64,000 nucleotides of DNA from Sulfurivermis fontis (GCF_004001245.1 NZ_AP018724.1:3092501-3156500); one strand, 5' to 3'. Shown: positions 54,521 to 63,237, counted from the stretch's first letter. The notes: generated by a model from the sequence alone, not told the origin. Program-made: numbers and translations.

Positions 54521-56036
54521 AGAATTGAATGGACGCCTCCCACCCCGTGAGCGCTGAACACGAGTTATCCGGCGCGCTGGCCGTCTTCGGTATGGAGGGA
54601 CCTGCGGCGCCCGGCGCCGTGGATAGCTTTGCGGTGTGGGTGGGATGAAGGTGGACCCTCACGGGCCGACGGCATCGAAGTGCCCAAGGTGGAAGATACT
54701 GAAGGTCTTCACAGGCAAACCGGAGGGTCCGAAATGAATGGTAGCAAAACGGTCGTTGGCGTGGATATCGCCAAGCGGGTATTTCAGTTGCACTGGATCG
54801 ACATGGAGACCGGAGAGATCGTGAGCCTGCAGCTCAAGCGCGAGAAGTTCCTCGAACACTTCGCTAACCGGCAACCATGCCTCATTGGGATGGAAGCCTG
54901 CGGCGGTGCGCAGCACTGGGCGAGGAAACTCACGGCGCTGGGCCACCAGGTCAAGCTCCTGCCAGGCAAGGCGGTGAAGCCGTTCGTCACCGGCAACAAG
55001 AACGACCGGCAGGACGCGCGGGCGATCTGGACAGCGGTGCAGCAGCCGCACGTCAAGGCGGTGGCGATCAAGACGGAAGAACAGCAGGCCATCCTGGCGC
55101 TGCACCGCATGAGGAGCCAGTTGGTCAAGTTCCGCACCGCGCAGATTAACGGCCTGCGGGGGTTGCTCGCCGAATACGGTGAAGTGATGCCGCAGGGCAA
55201 AGCGGGGGTCAGGAAGGGAATTGCTGCGGCTTTGGCCAGACTGGAAGACCGGCTGCCGGCAATGGTGATCGATACGTTGCGCGAGCAATGGGCGCGCATC
55301 GAGAAGCTGGATGGGGAAATCGCCGCCATCGAGCAGCGCATCCAGCTGTGGCTCAAGCAAGACGAAGCTTGCAAGCGAATCGCTGAAATTCCTGGTGTCG
55401 GGCCGCTGACCGCCACGGCGGCGGTCGCCATCATGGGCGACGCCAAAGCCTTCAAGTCGGGGCGAGAGTTCGCCGCCTTCGCCGGCCTGGTGCCGCGACA
55501 GGTGGGCACTGGTGGGCGCATCAAACTGCTCGGCATCAGCAAGCGCGGTGACACCTACCTGCGCACCTTGCTGATTCACGGTGCGCGATCCGTGCTGACC
55601 CACGCCAAAGACCCCGGCCCGTGGGTCACGAAATTACGCCAGCGCCGGCCGCTGAATGTCGCGGTCGTGGCCCTGGCCAACAAGATGGCGCGAACGATCT
55701 GGGCGATGCTCGCCCATGAACGGACGTACCAAAAGGGATTCGTCAGTCAGCCGGCATAGGTGCCTGACGAGTGTATCAACCACTTTGAAGAAAGGAGTGG
55801 CCGCCGTAAAGGTTGCGCAAGGTCGATAAAGTGTGATGGCAAACAGGTCAGACCGTGACCCGCCAAACCTGTATGGCGGTAAGGACTTCGAGTCCTTCAG
55901 GAGAATGAGGCGCGGGTCAGCGGATTCCATCAGGGCCAGCAGGTCTATTCCTGCACAACAGGCCGGATATAGAACTGCAGCCTATCTGTCCCAACACACC
56001 AAAATCGCCCTTGGCAAACGGGAGGCGTCCATATAG
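54521..56036 (+). mobile_element. IS110-family (IS1111-like) insertion sequence, copy 2
   Basis: Same length and orientation as copy 1 and matching it throughout my reading, 5753 bases further on. Subterminal repeats at 54529 and 56020-56032. Flanks CAGA and TCTG give no target duplication. Ends six bases before the ATG of the EgtB-like gene. As a direct repeat of 1516 bases it can recombine with copy 1. Confidence 0.9.
54734..55759 (+). CDS. IS110-family transposase (recombinase), copy 2
   Basis: Translation identical to the first transposase over all 341 residues (DEDD part with VVGVDIAKRVF, NKNDRQDARAI; C-terminal serine in LIHGARSVL), so transposition or conversion was recent. Start at 54734 behind GGAGGG. 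Confidence 0.95.
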   Translation: MNGSKTVVGVDIAKRVFQLHWIDMETGEIVSLQLKREKFLEHFANRQPCLIGMEACGGAQHWARKLTALGHQVKLLPGKAVKPFVTGNKNDRQDARAIWTAVQQPHVKAVAIKTEEQQAILALHRMRSQLVKFRTAQINGLRGLLAEYGEVMPQGKAGVRKGIAAALARLEDRLPAMVIDTLREQWARIEKLDGEIAAIEQRIQLWLKQDEACKRIAEIPGVGPLTATAAVAIMGDAKAFKSGREFAAFAGLVPRQVGTGGRIKLLGISKRGDTYLRTLLIHGARSVLTHAKDPGPWVTKLRQRRPLNVAVVALANKMARTIWAMLAHERTYQKGFVSQPA

Positions 56037-56042
56037 TCTGCC

Positions 56043-57242
56043 ATGAAGTCACATGAACTGCTCGGTCAGTTGAGCGTAGTGCATCAGATGATGAGCCATC
56101 TCATCGACTCGGTGCCCGAGGACGACGGCTACCGCCGCCATCACCCCGACATTCCCCCGCTCGCCTGGCTGCTGGGCCGCGCCGTGTATCTGGAGACCTA
56201 CTGGCTGCGCGAGGTGGTGCAACAGGACGCCAGTATGACGGCACGGGTGCGACCGCTGTTCGGTACCGGTGCAGAGCTGACGGATGCACTGATGCAGCAG
56301 CTGCCGCCGCGTGAACACCTGCTCAACTGGGCGCTGGAGTTGCAGGACCAGAACACCATGCTGCTGGCCAACCCGGCCCTGCTGCCACCCCATGCACTGG
56401 TACGGGAACAGCGCCTGCTGCCCCTGCTGTTGCAGCAGCAGGCGCAACTGTGCGAGCTGATGCTGGCCCAGCTCAGTGAGCGGCGCCTGCAGCAAAGCGT
56501 CGCTTACCGCGTCACCACACCGCTGCGAGCGGCGGCGCCGTCGCAGGACCATGTCGACGTGCAGCAGGGACATTACCGCGTCGGCGCCAAGGACGACCCG
56601 GCGGCACTGGACAACGAACTGCCGCCACAGATGGTGCACCTGCACAGCTTCCGCATCGACACCCGCCCGGTGAGCAACGGCGCCTGGCTGTCTTTCATCG
56701 AGGCCGGCGGCTACGACACACAAGCGTGGTGGAGCGAGGCCGGCTGGCACTGGCGACAGAGCCAGCCCCCCCACCCCCATCACTGGCGCCGCGACAGCGC
56801 CGGGCTGTGGTACGGCGTCGGTCTCAACGGCCCCTTCGACCTGCTGGCGGAGGACGCCGTCTACGGCATCAGCCTGTACGAGGCCGAGGCCTACGCGCAG
56901 TGGGTATCATCGCTGGGCGGCAAGCTGGCCGGTGCCGTGGTGCAGCACGAATACCAGTGGGAGGTGGCGGCGCGCACCCAGGCCATCAGCGACTACGGCC
57001 GCGCCTGGGAATGGTGCGCCAACCCGTTCCACCGCTACACCGGCTATCAGGCACCCGCCGATGCGGAAGCGGCCACGATGGATTTCGATGCCGGCCATCA
57101 CAGCCTGCGCGGCGGCGGCCTGCACAGCCAGCGCATCCAGCGCCGCCGCAGCTATCGCCACCATGCCGCTCCCGGGCAACGCCATTTGTTCAGCGGCACG
57201 CGGCTGGTGTTCCCGCCCTCCAAGATGCCATGGCATAAATAG
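56043..57242 (+). CDS. EgtB-like (DinB + FGE-sulfatase) protein lacking the iron-binding histidines
   Basis: 399 residues. N-terminal four-helix DinB-like part (PDIPPLAWLLGRAVYLETYWLREVV; LLPLLLQQQAQLCELMLAQL) and C-terminal formylglycine-enzyme-like domain (DTRPVSNGAWLSFIEAGGY; YEAEAYAQWVSSLGGKLAGAVVQHEYQWEVAAR; WEWCANPFHRYTGY; LRGGGLHSQRIQRRRSYRHH; LFSGTRLVF). This is the layout of EgtB/SenA sulfoxide and selenoxide synthases, but where EgtB has LGH and HEQQHQE iron ligands this protein reads LGR and QQQAQLC. So an enzyme of this fold without the usual iron site, or not iron-dependent. IS110 copy 2 separates it from its native upstream region. Confidence 0.75.
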   Translation: MKSHELLGQLSVVHQMMSHLIDSVPEDDGYRRHHPDIPPLAWLLGRAVYLETYWLREVVQQDASMTARVRPLFGTGAELTDALMQQLPPREHLLNWALELQDQNTMLLANPALLPPHALVREQRLLPLLLQQQAQLCELMLAQLSERRLQQSVAYRVTTPLRAAAPSQDHVDVQQGHYRVGAKDDPAALDNELPPQMVHLHSFRIDTRPVSNGAWLSFIEAGGYDTQAWWSEAGWHWRQSQPPHPHHWRRDSAGLWYGVGLNGPFDLLAEDAVYGISLYEAEAYAQWVSSLGGKLAGAVVQHEYQWEVAARTQAISDYGRAWEWCANPFHRYTGYQAPADAEAATMDFDAGHHSLRGGGLHSQRIQRRRSYRHHAAPGQRHLFSGTRLVFPPSKMPWHK

Positions 57243-57335
57243 GAAGCGGTGCGCATTCAACGTAGCGCAACGGTGGCTATAGTTATCGCAGCTATGCACC
57301 CATCAAGACAGGCAGCCGCCTGAAGGAGCCTTGAC

Positions 57336-57542
57336 ATGAAACGCCTCGCCCTATTGCTCACGCTCACCCTGCTCGCCGGCTGCGGCGTGGAAACGGCATC
57401 GACCGCCGCCACGGCCGGTGCCGCCAAGGCCAGGGAAGCCGAACAGGCACAAAACACCAAGGAGCGGATGCAGCAACAGATCGATGCCGCCAGCGCCCAG
57501 GCGGCCGCACGCCTGCAGGCCGCCGACGAAGCAGCGCGCTGA
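57336..57542 (+). CDS. Small Ala-rich lipoprotein
   Basis: 68 residues. Lipobox LLAGC at 12-16, then an Ala/Gln-rich helix (KAREAEQAQNTKERMQQQIDAASAQAAARLQAADEAAR) that could form a coiled coil. AGGAG precedes the ATG. Resembles small outer-membrane lipoproteins by size only. Confidence 0.75.
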   Translation: MKRLALLLTLTLLAGCGVETASTAATAGAAKAREAEQAQNTKERMQQQIDAASAQAAARLQAADEAAR

Positions 57543-57572
57543 TCCCGTCACGCCAGCGCAGCGCGGACTGCG

Positions 57573-58736
57573 CTATGCCGGCCAATACTCTGTCGCGATC
57601 CCTGCGCCGAGGTCGGCCTCGACGAGGCGGCGCCGCACCTCCAGCAACTTTTCAATCAGGGCCGGCTCGCGCTGCTCGTAGGCTGCCGCATCAGGGACAC
57701 GGCTGACCACCACACCGAGCAGCTCGGTGATGGCGTTGCCGATGGAGTTCTGCGAAATGGTGACAATCAGCTTGCCCTGCTCGTTGCGGTAGATGAGCTG
57801 CTTGAAGGCCGGCTGCCAGCGGATGGCATTGGCATAGGCCGGGTCCTTGATGCAGCGGTCCCGCACCATCTTCGCAGTCTTGAGGAAGTCGTTGTCGAAC
57901 AACAGCACACTCTCCACTTGGGCGGGGAAATACAGATCCGGCAACATCGGGGCATTGCGGCTGGACACCTGCGAGAAGAAGGTGCGGTAGAAATCGAGAA
58001 AGCCCTTCAGCACCAGATCGTATTCATGCCAGAAGCGCACATCCTGCAACGCCGCCGCGCCGCCCGGCACCTCCCAACTCGGCAAACCCTGCGGATAGCC
58101 GGTCAGGTCGATGCGCGCCGAGTCATCACTCACCGGACGCAGCACCTCTAGATGCAACGCCTTGCAGATGAACTCGCGGTACACGCCGTGCATGTATTTC
58201 TCGAACAGCGAATGCTGGCCGCCGTCGGTGAGGTTGGGGTTGTTGGGGTCGGCCAGCTTGGCGTTGCGCAGCTGTTCCATGGGGAACACGATGAAGTGAT
58301 TGTGCAGCATGCGGATGCTGGGCACACCGGGCGAGGTGAGCGGCCAGGTGGCATCGAGACTGGCCTCGCCCGCCAACACCAGATGCTGCTGCGGGTCCGG
58401 GTACTGCTCCAGCATGTAGTCGATGATGATCTGGTTCATGCGATTCCACACGTGGCGCACATGATCCGGCACCTGGGTGCGGCGCACCGGACGGCCGAGG
58501 GGATTGAGGATCGTCTGCGAGGTGTTGTAGATGATGGAGGTGTCGAACTCGGTGCTGTGACCCAGGGCCTTGCGATACAGCAGCAGGTTCTCGGGGTTGA
58601 GCAACAGGCCATTGTTGTGCACCAGATCATTGAGATTCTCGGTGCTGTTGAAGAATTCGTTGGGCTTCATCCCCTCCGGCACCTCCAGCGGAATGGGACG
58701 GAAGGGGGTGACGATCTCGCGTGGGCCGCACTGCAT
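57573..58736 (-). CDS. Unrecognised conserved-looking 387-residue protein
   Basis: No signal peptide or membrane helix. Notable stretches: EGMKPNEFFNSTENLNDLVHNNGLLLNPENLLLYRKALG, WNRMNQIIIDYMLEQYPDPQQHLVLAGEASLDATWPLTSPGVPSIRMLHNHFIVFPMEQL, DLYFPAQVESVLLFDNDFLKTAKMVRDRC, and IYRNEQGKLIVTISQNSIGNAITELLGVVVSRVP. The HNHFIVFP segment is reminiscent of HIT/GalT-type histidine motifs, but I cannot place the family. Codon use looks native. Convergent with the small lipoprotein gene and divergent from the radical-SAM gene. Confidence 0.72.
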   Translation of the reverse strand: MQCGPREIVTPFRPIPLEVPEGMKPNEFFNSTENLNDLVHNNGLLLNPENLLLYRKALGHSTEFDTSIIYNTSQTILNPLGRPVRRTQVPDHVRHVWNRMNQIIIDYMLEQYPDPQQHLVLAGEASLDATWPLTSPGVPSIRMLHNHFIVFPMEQLRNAKLADPNNPNLTDGGQHSLFEKYMHGVYREFICKALHLEVLRPVSDDSARIDLTGYPQGLPSWEVPGGAAALQDVRFWHEYDLVLKGFLDFYRTFFSQVSSRNAPMLPDLYFPAQVESVLLFDNDFLKTAKMVRDRCIKDPAYANAIRWQPAFKQLIYRNEQGKLIVTISQNSIGNAITELLGVVVSRVPDAAAYEQREPALIEKLLEVRRRLVEADLGAGIATEYWPA

Positions 58737-58863
58737 GACTACACCTCAGACATTACTTTTATGGGCGCATAAGCCGTTGAAATGAAGTGATTTCGGGGGC
58801 TGCGCGCACCATAGCACCTTGCACTGCACAGCGGTATATGCACGAAGTGACACAGACGGCCAG

Positions 58864-59754
58864 GTGAAAAAATTGCCCATCGACTACGACCATCCGCTGT
58901 ACCGTCCGCCGGGCGAGAGCGACAACCTGATCATCCAGGCCACGCTGGGTTGCAGCTATAACCAGTGCAGCTTCTGCGCCATGTATCGCGGCAAGCACTA
59001 TCAGGCGCGGCCGCTGGAACAGGTGTACGCCGACATCGACGCCGCAGCACAGGACTGGCCCGATGCGCGCCGCCTGTTTCTCGCCGACGGTGATGCCCTC
59101 GCCTTGCCGACACCACACCTGCTGCAACTGCTGGATTATCTCGCCCTGCGTCTGCCGCGGATGACGCGTGTCTCCTGCTATGCCACGCCGGCCAATATCC
59201 GCCGCAAGTCGACCGCTGAACTCGCGCAATTGCGCGCACATAAACTGTCGTTGCTGTATGTGGGGATCGAATCAGGCTCGGCGCTGATCCTGAAGAAGAT
59301 CACCAAGGGCGCCACACCGCACGGCATCACCGCCGCATTGCATCAGGCACATGCTGCCGGGATGAGGATATCCGCCACGGTAATCCTCGGCCTCGGCGGC
59401 AGGGAGTACAGCACAGAACACATTACCGGCACCCTTGCCCTGCTCAACAGCGCACCGCTGACACAACTATCCACCCTGCAGCTGTATCTGGATGACGGCA
59501 TGCAATCGGAATTCGCACACAAGTTCGGCACACCGTTCGCGTTGCCGGATGATCACGCCCTGCTGTATGAGCAGCGGCGGCTCGTCGCCGGCCTGATGCC
59601 GCCGCAGGCCATCGTGTTCCGTTCCGATCACGCCTCCAATGCGCTGGCATTGCAAGGTGTATTACCCAGGGATCGCACCCGCCTGCTGGCCGCAATCGAC
59701 GCGGCCCGGGCCGGACGGCGGCCGTTGCGGCCGCCGCATCAACGCGGCCTTTGA
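58864..59754 (+). CDS. Radical SAM protein
   Basis: About 296 residues from the GTG at 58864; a TTG at 58819 is a less likely alternative. The 4Fe-4S site ATLGCSYNQCSFCAMYRGK (CxxxCxxC) is clear, followed by VYADIDAAAQDWPDARRLFLADGDAL and YVGIESGSALILKKITKGAT with the SAM-binding stretch, and TVILGLGGREYSTEHI. Resembles the oxygen-independent-coproporphyrinogen/HemN-like broad group; substrate unknown. Confidence 0.85.
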   Translation: MKKLPIDYDHPLYRPPGESDNLIIQATLGCSYNQCSFCAMYRGKHYQARPLEQVYADIDAAAQDWPDARRLFLADGDALALPTPHLLQLLDYLALRLPRMTRVSCYATPANIRRKSTAELAQLRAHKLSLLYVGIESGSALILKKITKGATPHGITAALHQAHAAGMRISATVILGLGGREYSTEHITGTLALLNSAPLTQLSTLQLYLDDGMQSEFAHKFGTPFALPDDHALLYEQRRLVAGLMPPQAIVFRSDHASNALALQGVLPRDRTRLLAAIDAARAGRRPLRPPHQRGL

Positions 59755-59755
59755 G

Positions 59756-60175
59756 CTACGCCATCCACAGGCCACAGTCGCAATCCTCGCGGACCGCGCC
59801 GGGCACCACGCGCGGCAAACCGTTTTCCAGACCGATCTTCCAGTCGGTGACGAACTGTTGCAGCGACTCGACAAAATCCGCCTCGTGACTGGGACGATTG
59901 CTGGTGCAATGCACGGTGACGCCGCCGTTGCCTTCCGCCGTGACGGTCCACTGCACGGCGTTGATGCAGGCCGGTAGCATGAAGCGCACGCCATCGCGGA
60001 TCACGTCACGACGCACGCGCATCTGGCCCCATACGCAGTAGATGTCGCCGCGATCGCCTTCGTGCGACAGCACCTTGTCGATGGAGGCGCACCATTGCGG
60101 CAGATTGTCGATACGCAGATGGCGCTGCAGGTCTTCGGCACGCAACCGCACCGGGGTGTTGGCAAAAAACTCCAT
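59756..60175 (-). CDS. Unknown 139-residue protein between two radical-SAM genes
   Basis: AGGAGG precedes the ATG. EFFANTPVRLRAEDLQRHLRIDNLPQWCASIDKVLSHEGDRGDIYCVWGQMRVRRDVIRDGVRFMLPACINAVQWTVTAEGNGGVTVHCTSNRPSHEADFVESLQQFVTDWKIGLENGLPRV and a closing EDCDCGLWMA. Cytoplasmic, five or more cysteines. Convergent with the first radical-SAM gene (two bases apart) and divergent from the second. No family recognised. Confidence 0.72.
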   Translation of the reverse strand: MEFFANTPVRLRAEDLQRHLRIDNLPQWCASIDKVLSHEGDRGDIYCVWGQMRVRRDVIRDGVRFMLPACINAVQWTVTAEGNGGVTVHCTSNRPSHEADFVESLQQFVTDWKIGLENGLPRVVPGAVREDCDCGLWMA

Positions 60176-60288
60176 GGACTCCTCCTCACTGGCTATGGCT
60201 GTTTTTCTTCAGTGGCTCCCGAGGCGTATGATTCTTGTGGTCTTTTCCTGCAACGGGGGCCCGGCGAATGTAGCACGTTCTGCCCCCG

Positions 60289-60341
60289 GCACGCCCCTCC
60301 CCGCCCTCCCGCGCACGCGGCGGAGGGTGGGGGAGGGCAAC
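60289..60341. repeat. CCCTCCC/GGGAGGG palindrome
   Basis: CCCTCCCGCGCACGCGGCGGAGGG and a wider CCCCTCCCC/GGGGGAGGG pairing in the divergent spacer before the second radical-SAM gene; same class as at 12668 and 15337. Confidence 0.5.
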
Positions 60342-60378
60342 GTAGCGTAGAATGCCCTGCGCCACATTGATCCCGATC

Positions 60379-61890
60379 ATGACCGACATCGTTCTCGCCA
60401 CCCTCAACGCCAAATACCAGCATGCCTCCCTCGGCCTGCGCTATCTGCTCGCCAACATGGGCGAGCTGCGCCCGCAGACCCGGCTGATGGAATTCGTGTG
60501 GGATCAGCGCAGCACGGAGATCGCCGAGCGCCTGCTGACGGAACGGCCGCGCATCATCGGCCTGGGCGTCTACATCTGGAACGCGCGTGAAACCCTGCAA
60601 CTGGTCCAGGTATTGAAGGCGGTGGCGCCGGAGGTAATCATCGTGCTCGGCGGCCCGGAGGTGAGCTACGAACAGGAAGAGCAGGCCGTCGTGACGGCGG
60701 CCGACTACGTCATCGCCGGCCAGGGCGACCTGGCCTTCGCCGCCCTGTGCCAGCAGTTGCTGCACGGCGAACGGCCCGCACAGAAGATCATCCACGTCAC
60801 GCCGCCGCCGCTGGAGCAGATCAATCTGCCCTACGATGAGTACACGGATACCGACATCGCCCAGCGCCTGGTGTACGTAGAGGCCTCGCGCGGCTGCCCG
60901 TTCAAGTGCGAGTTCTGTCTCTCGGCCCTGGACAAGACAGCCTGGCCGTTTGAGCTGGAGCGCTTTCTTGCCGCGCTGGCGCGGCTGCACGCACGCGGCG
61001 TGCGCCATTTCAAATTCGTCGACCGCACCTTCAATCTCAACGTCAAGGCCAGCCGCCGCATCCTGCAATTCTTTCTCGACCGCCTGAGCGACGATCTGTT
61101 CCTGCACTTCGAGGTAATCCCCGATCACCTGCCCGAGGGCCTGAAGGAACTACTGGTGCGGTTCCCGCCGGGCACGCTGCAACTGGAGGTGGGTGTGCAG
61201 AGTTTCAATCCGGCGGTGCAGCAGCGCATCAGCCGCAAACAGGACAACGCGGCGACGGAGGCGAACCTGCGCTGGCTGCGCGCCCACAGCCACGCCCACC
61301 TGCACGCCGACCTCATCATCGGCCTGCCCGGCGAGGATCTCGCCAGCTTCGCCACCGGCTTCAACCGGCTGTGGGCGCTGCGGCCGCACGAGATCCAGGT
61401 GGGTACCCTGAAGCGCCTGCGCGGTGCGCCCATCGCGCGCCACACCGACGAGTTCGCCATGCGCTACGATCCGCAGCCGCCCTATACCCTGCTGGCCAAC
61501 CGCGACCTCGACTTCTCCACCATGCAAAGCCTGACGCGCTTCGCCCGCTACTGGGACCTAGTGGCCAACTCCGGCCGCTTCGGTCACGCCCTGCCCCTGC
61601 TGCTCGGTGACGATGCCTTCGGCCGTTTCCTCCAGTTCGCCGACTGGCTCTATGCGGCCACCGGCCAGACCCACAAGATCGCCCTGCCGCGTCTGTTCCA
61701 GTTGCTGCATCAAGCCCTGGTCGAGGTATTTGCAGTGCCGGAACAGGACAGCCTGACGGCCCTGGCGCGCGACTGCGCCGCCTTCGGTGCCAAGGGCTGC
61801 CCCGAATTTCTCCATGGCCACCTGCAGCAGGTGCAGCAGGCGGCGCGCCGCAACGCCCCGGTCCGGCAGGCGCGGCATCTGCAAAACTGA
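60379..61890 (+). CDS. B12-binding radical SAM protein (DUF4080-type)
   Basis: 503 residues from the ATG at 60379. N-terminal cobalamin-binding-like domain (DIVLATLNAKYQHASLGLRYLLANMGEL ... RIIGLGVYIWNARETLQLVQVLKAVAPEVIIVLGGPEVSYE), then the Fe-S site EASRGCPFKCEFCLSAL, YTFNL-like FVDRTFNLNVKASRRILQFFL, and a C-terminal DUF4080-like domain. Substrate unknown; such proteins often modify tRNA, lipids or cofactors. Confidence 0.88.
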   Translation: MTDIVLATLNAKYQHASLGLRYLLANMGELRPQTRLMEFVWDQRSTEIAERLLTERPRIIGLGVYIWNARETLQLVQVLKAVAPEVIIVLGGPEVSYEQEEQAVVTAADYVIAGQGDLAFAALCQQLLHGERPAQKIIHVTPPPLEQINLPYDEYTDTDIAQRLVYVEASRGCPFKCEFCLSALDKTAWPFELERFLAALARLHARGVRHFKFVDRTFNLNVKASRRILQFFLDRLSDDLFLHFEVIPDHLPEGLKELLVRFPPGTLQLEVGVQSFNPAVQQRISRKQDNAATEANLRWLRAHSHAHLHADLIIGLPGEDLASFATGFNRLWALRPHEIQVGTLKRLRGAPIARHTDEFAMRYDPQPPYTLLANRDLDFSTMQSLTRFARYWDLVANSGRFGHALPLLLGDDAFGRFLQFADWLYAATGQTHKIALPRLFQLLHQALVEVFAVPEQDSLTALARDCAAFGAKGCPEFLHGHLQQVQQAARRNAPVRQARHLQN

Positions 61891-61902
61891 CCGTCCGAAA
61901 AG

Positions 61903-61939
61903 CATCAGGCCCGCGGGGTCTCCCCCCGCGGGCCTGATG
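61903..61939 (-). terminator. Strong hairpin terminator of the DsrC-like gene
   Basis: CATCAGGCCCGCGGGG pairs perfectly over 16 bases with its complement 61924-61939; on the minus strand CTTTTC follows. It separates two convergent genes. Confidence 0.8.
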
Positions 61940-61956
61940 GTGTGATGCGCAACCGC

Positions 61957-62250
61957 TTAAACGCAGCCGGTCGGCTTGGGCAGGCCGCCGTACTTGGTGA
62001 TCGGCTTCATCGGGCCGGTCAGCCATAACTTGAACATCTCCTTCTGGTCCACCTCCAGGTACTTGGAGAACTTGCGGATCGGCGGCACCGAACCGAATTC
62101 CTCGTAGTACTCGCGGGCCTTCATGATCTGGTTCCACTTTTCGTCGGTCAGCTCGACGCCGTCGGCCTCGGCCATGGCACGACCGATTTCCGGGGTCCAC
62201 AGGTTCATGTTGGTGAGGTAACCGTCACCGTCACGTTCCGGCAGTTGCAT
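61957..62250 (-). CDS. DsrC/TusE-family protein keeping only the C-terminal cysteine
   Basis: 97 residues, GGAGGG seven bases before the ATG. WTPEIGRAMAEADGVELTDEKWNQIMKAREYYEEFGSVPPIRKFSKYLEVDQKEMFKLWLTGPMKPITKYGGLPKPTGCV is a short DsrC-family sequence. CysA (GCV end) is kept; the CysB position 11 residues before it is Thr (PITKYGG). That is the TusE-like pattern: a sulfur-relay partner of the TusBCD kind, or one of the multiple DsrC paralogues of sulfur oxidisers. Its sister at 4169-4507 has the opposite cysteine pattern. Own promoter and terminator visible. Confidence 0.88.
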   Translation of the reverse strand: MQLPERDGDGYLTNMNLWTPEIGRAMAEADGVELTDEKWNQIMKAREYYEEFGSVPPIRKFSKYLEVDQKEMFKLWLTGPMKPITKYGGLPKPTGCV

Positions 62251-62448
62251 GGGATTTCCCTCCGTATAGTTGGTTTAAGCCTTTCAGGGCGCCGCGCTTG
62301 GGCGCCCCATACCCGAGTGATGTTGTTGGGTATTTAAGCAAATACCTTGTAGGAAGGTCAAGTATTATTTTGATAAACAGCAAAACCAGGGGGCAGAACG
62401 CTGGGCGGGAGCGGCCGGCCAGGCCGGGATGCCCCGGACCCGGCCGGT
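62251..62448 (-). promoter_or_regulatory. Promoter and leader of the DsrC-like gene
   Basis: TTGACC (62361-62356) and TTAAAT (62337-62332), 18 bases apart, read toward the DsrC-like gene. The leader holds a hairpin GGGCGCC/GGCGCCC near 62287-62307, 37 bases before the start. No other feature in this spacer. Confidence 0.55.
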
Positions 62449-63237
62449 TCAGCGGCCGAAAGTGTCGCGTAGAAAGGTTTTCAGCTCGGCCCAGGACCGG
62501 GCGTCGGCCTCGGGGTGATAGGCCAGGGGCAGACCGAAGCGCTGGCCATATCCGTCGGCATCGGGATTGGTGAAGGCGTGCCTGGCGCCGGCATAGTTGA
62601 CGAAGCGATAGTCGACGCCGGCGGCGGTCATCTCCTGATGGAACACCTCGATCTGCCGCTCCGTGACCATCGGATCGGCGGCGCCGTTCAACACCAGCAC
62701 CCGCGCCTTGACCGTGCCCGGCTCGGCCAGCTTCCTGCTGGCGATGGCGCCATGGAAACTGGCCACCGCCCTCAGGTCGACACCCTCACGCGCCATGTTG
62801 AGCACCACGCCGCCGCCGAAACAGTAGCCGATGGCGGCGATCGCATCGGCTGCCACCGTGGGATGCCGCTCCAGCAGCGCCTTGGCGGCGAGAAAACGGG
62901 CACGGCGCTGCGCCATGTCGCTGTTCACCGCCGTGGCAAACTTGCCGGCATCCTCAGGATGCTCCGCGGTCTTGCCGTCCCCGTACATGTCTACCGCCAG
63001 TGCGGTGTAGCCCAGTTCGGCCAGCATGCGCGCACGCTTGCGTGCGTACTCGTTGTGACCCCACCACTCATGAACCACCAGCACCCCGGGGCGCTTGCCC
63101 TGGATCGCGTCGTCGTAGGCCAGATAGCCCTTCATCACCGTGTCACCGGCACGGTAGCTCACTTCTGCGCCAATCACGGCCGCCCGAACACCGGCTGCGA
63201 ACAGCATGCACAGCATTGCAGCAACCATTGTTCTCAT
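62449..63237 (-). CDS. Exported dienelactone hydrolase family protein
   Basis: 262 residues. Signal peptide MRTMVAAMLCMLFAAGVRA, then the alpha/beta hydrolase fold with GVLVVHEWWGHNEYARKRARMLAELGYTALAVDMYGDGK, nucleophile Cys in AAIGYCFGGGVVLN, acid in LNGAADPMV and His in YAGARHAFTNPDADGYG. The Cys nucleophile and E/WWG block mark the dienelactone hydrolase family; the real substrate of exported members is usually unknown. GGGAGG is nine bases before the ATG. Confidence 0.88.
   Translation of the reverse strand: MRTMVAAMLCMLFAAGVRAAVIGAEVSYRAGDTVMKGYLAYDDAIQGKRPGVLVVHEWWGHNEYARKRARMLAELGYTALAVDMYGDGKTAEHPEDAGKFATAVNSDMAQRRARFLAAKALLERHPTVAADAIAAIGYCFGGGVVLNMAREGVDLRAVASFHGAIASRKLAEPGTVKARVLVLNGAADPMVTERQIEVFHQEMTAAGVDYRFVNYAGARHAFTNPDADGYGQRFGLPLAYHPEADARSWAELKTFLRDTFGR

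Noticed and set aside
48768-56036. Composite transposon made by the two IS110 copies
   Set aside because: IS110 elements move as circles of single copies, no target duplication surrounds the whole, and the enclosed genes are ordinary; called as direct repeats only.
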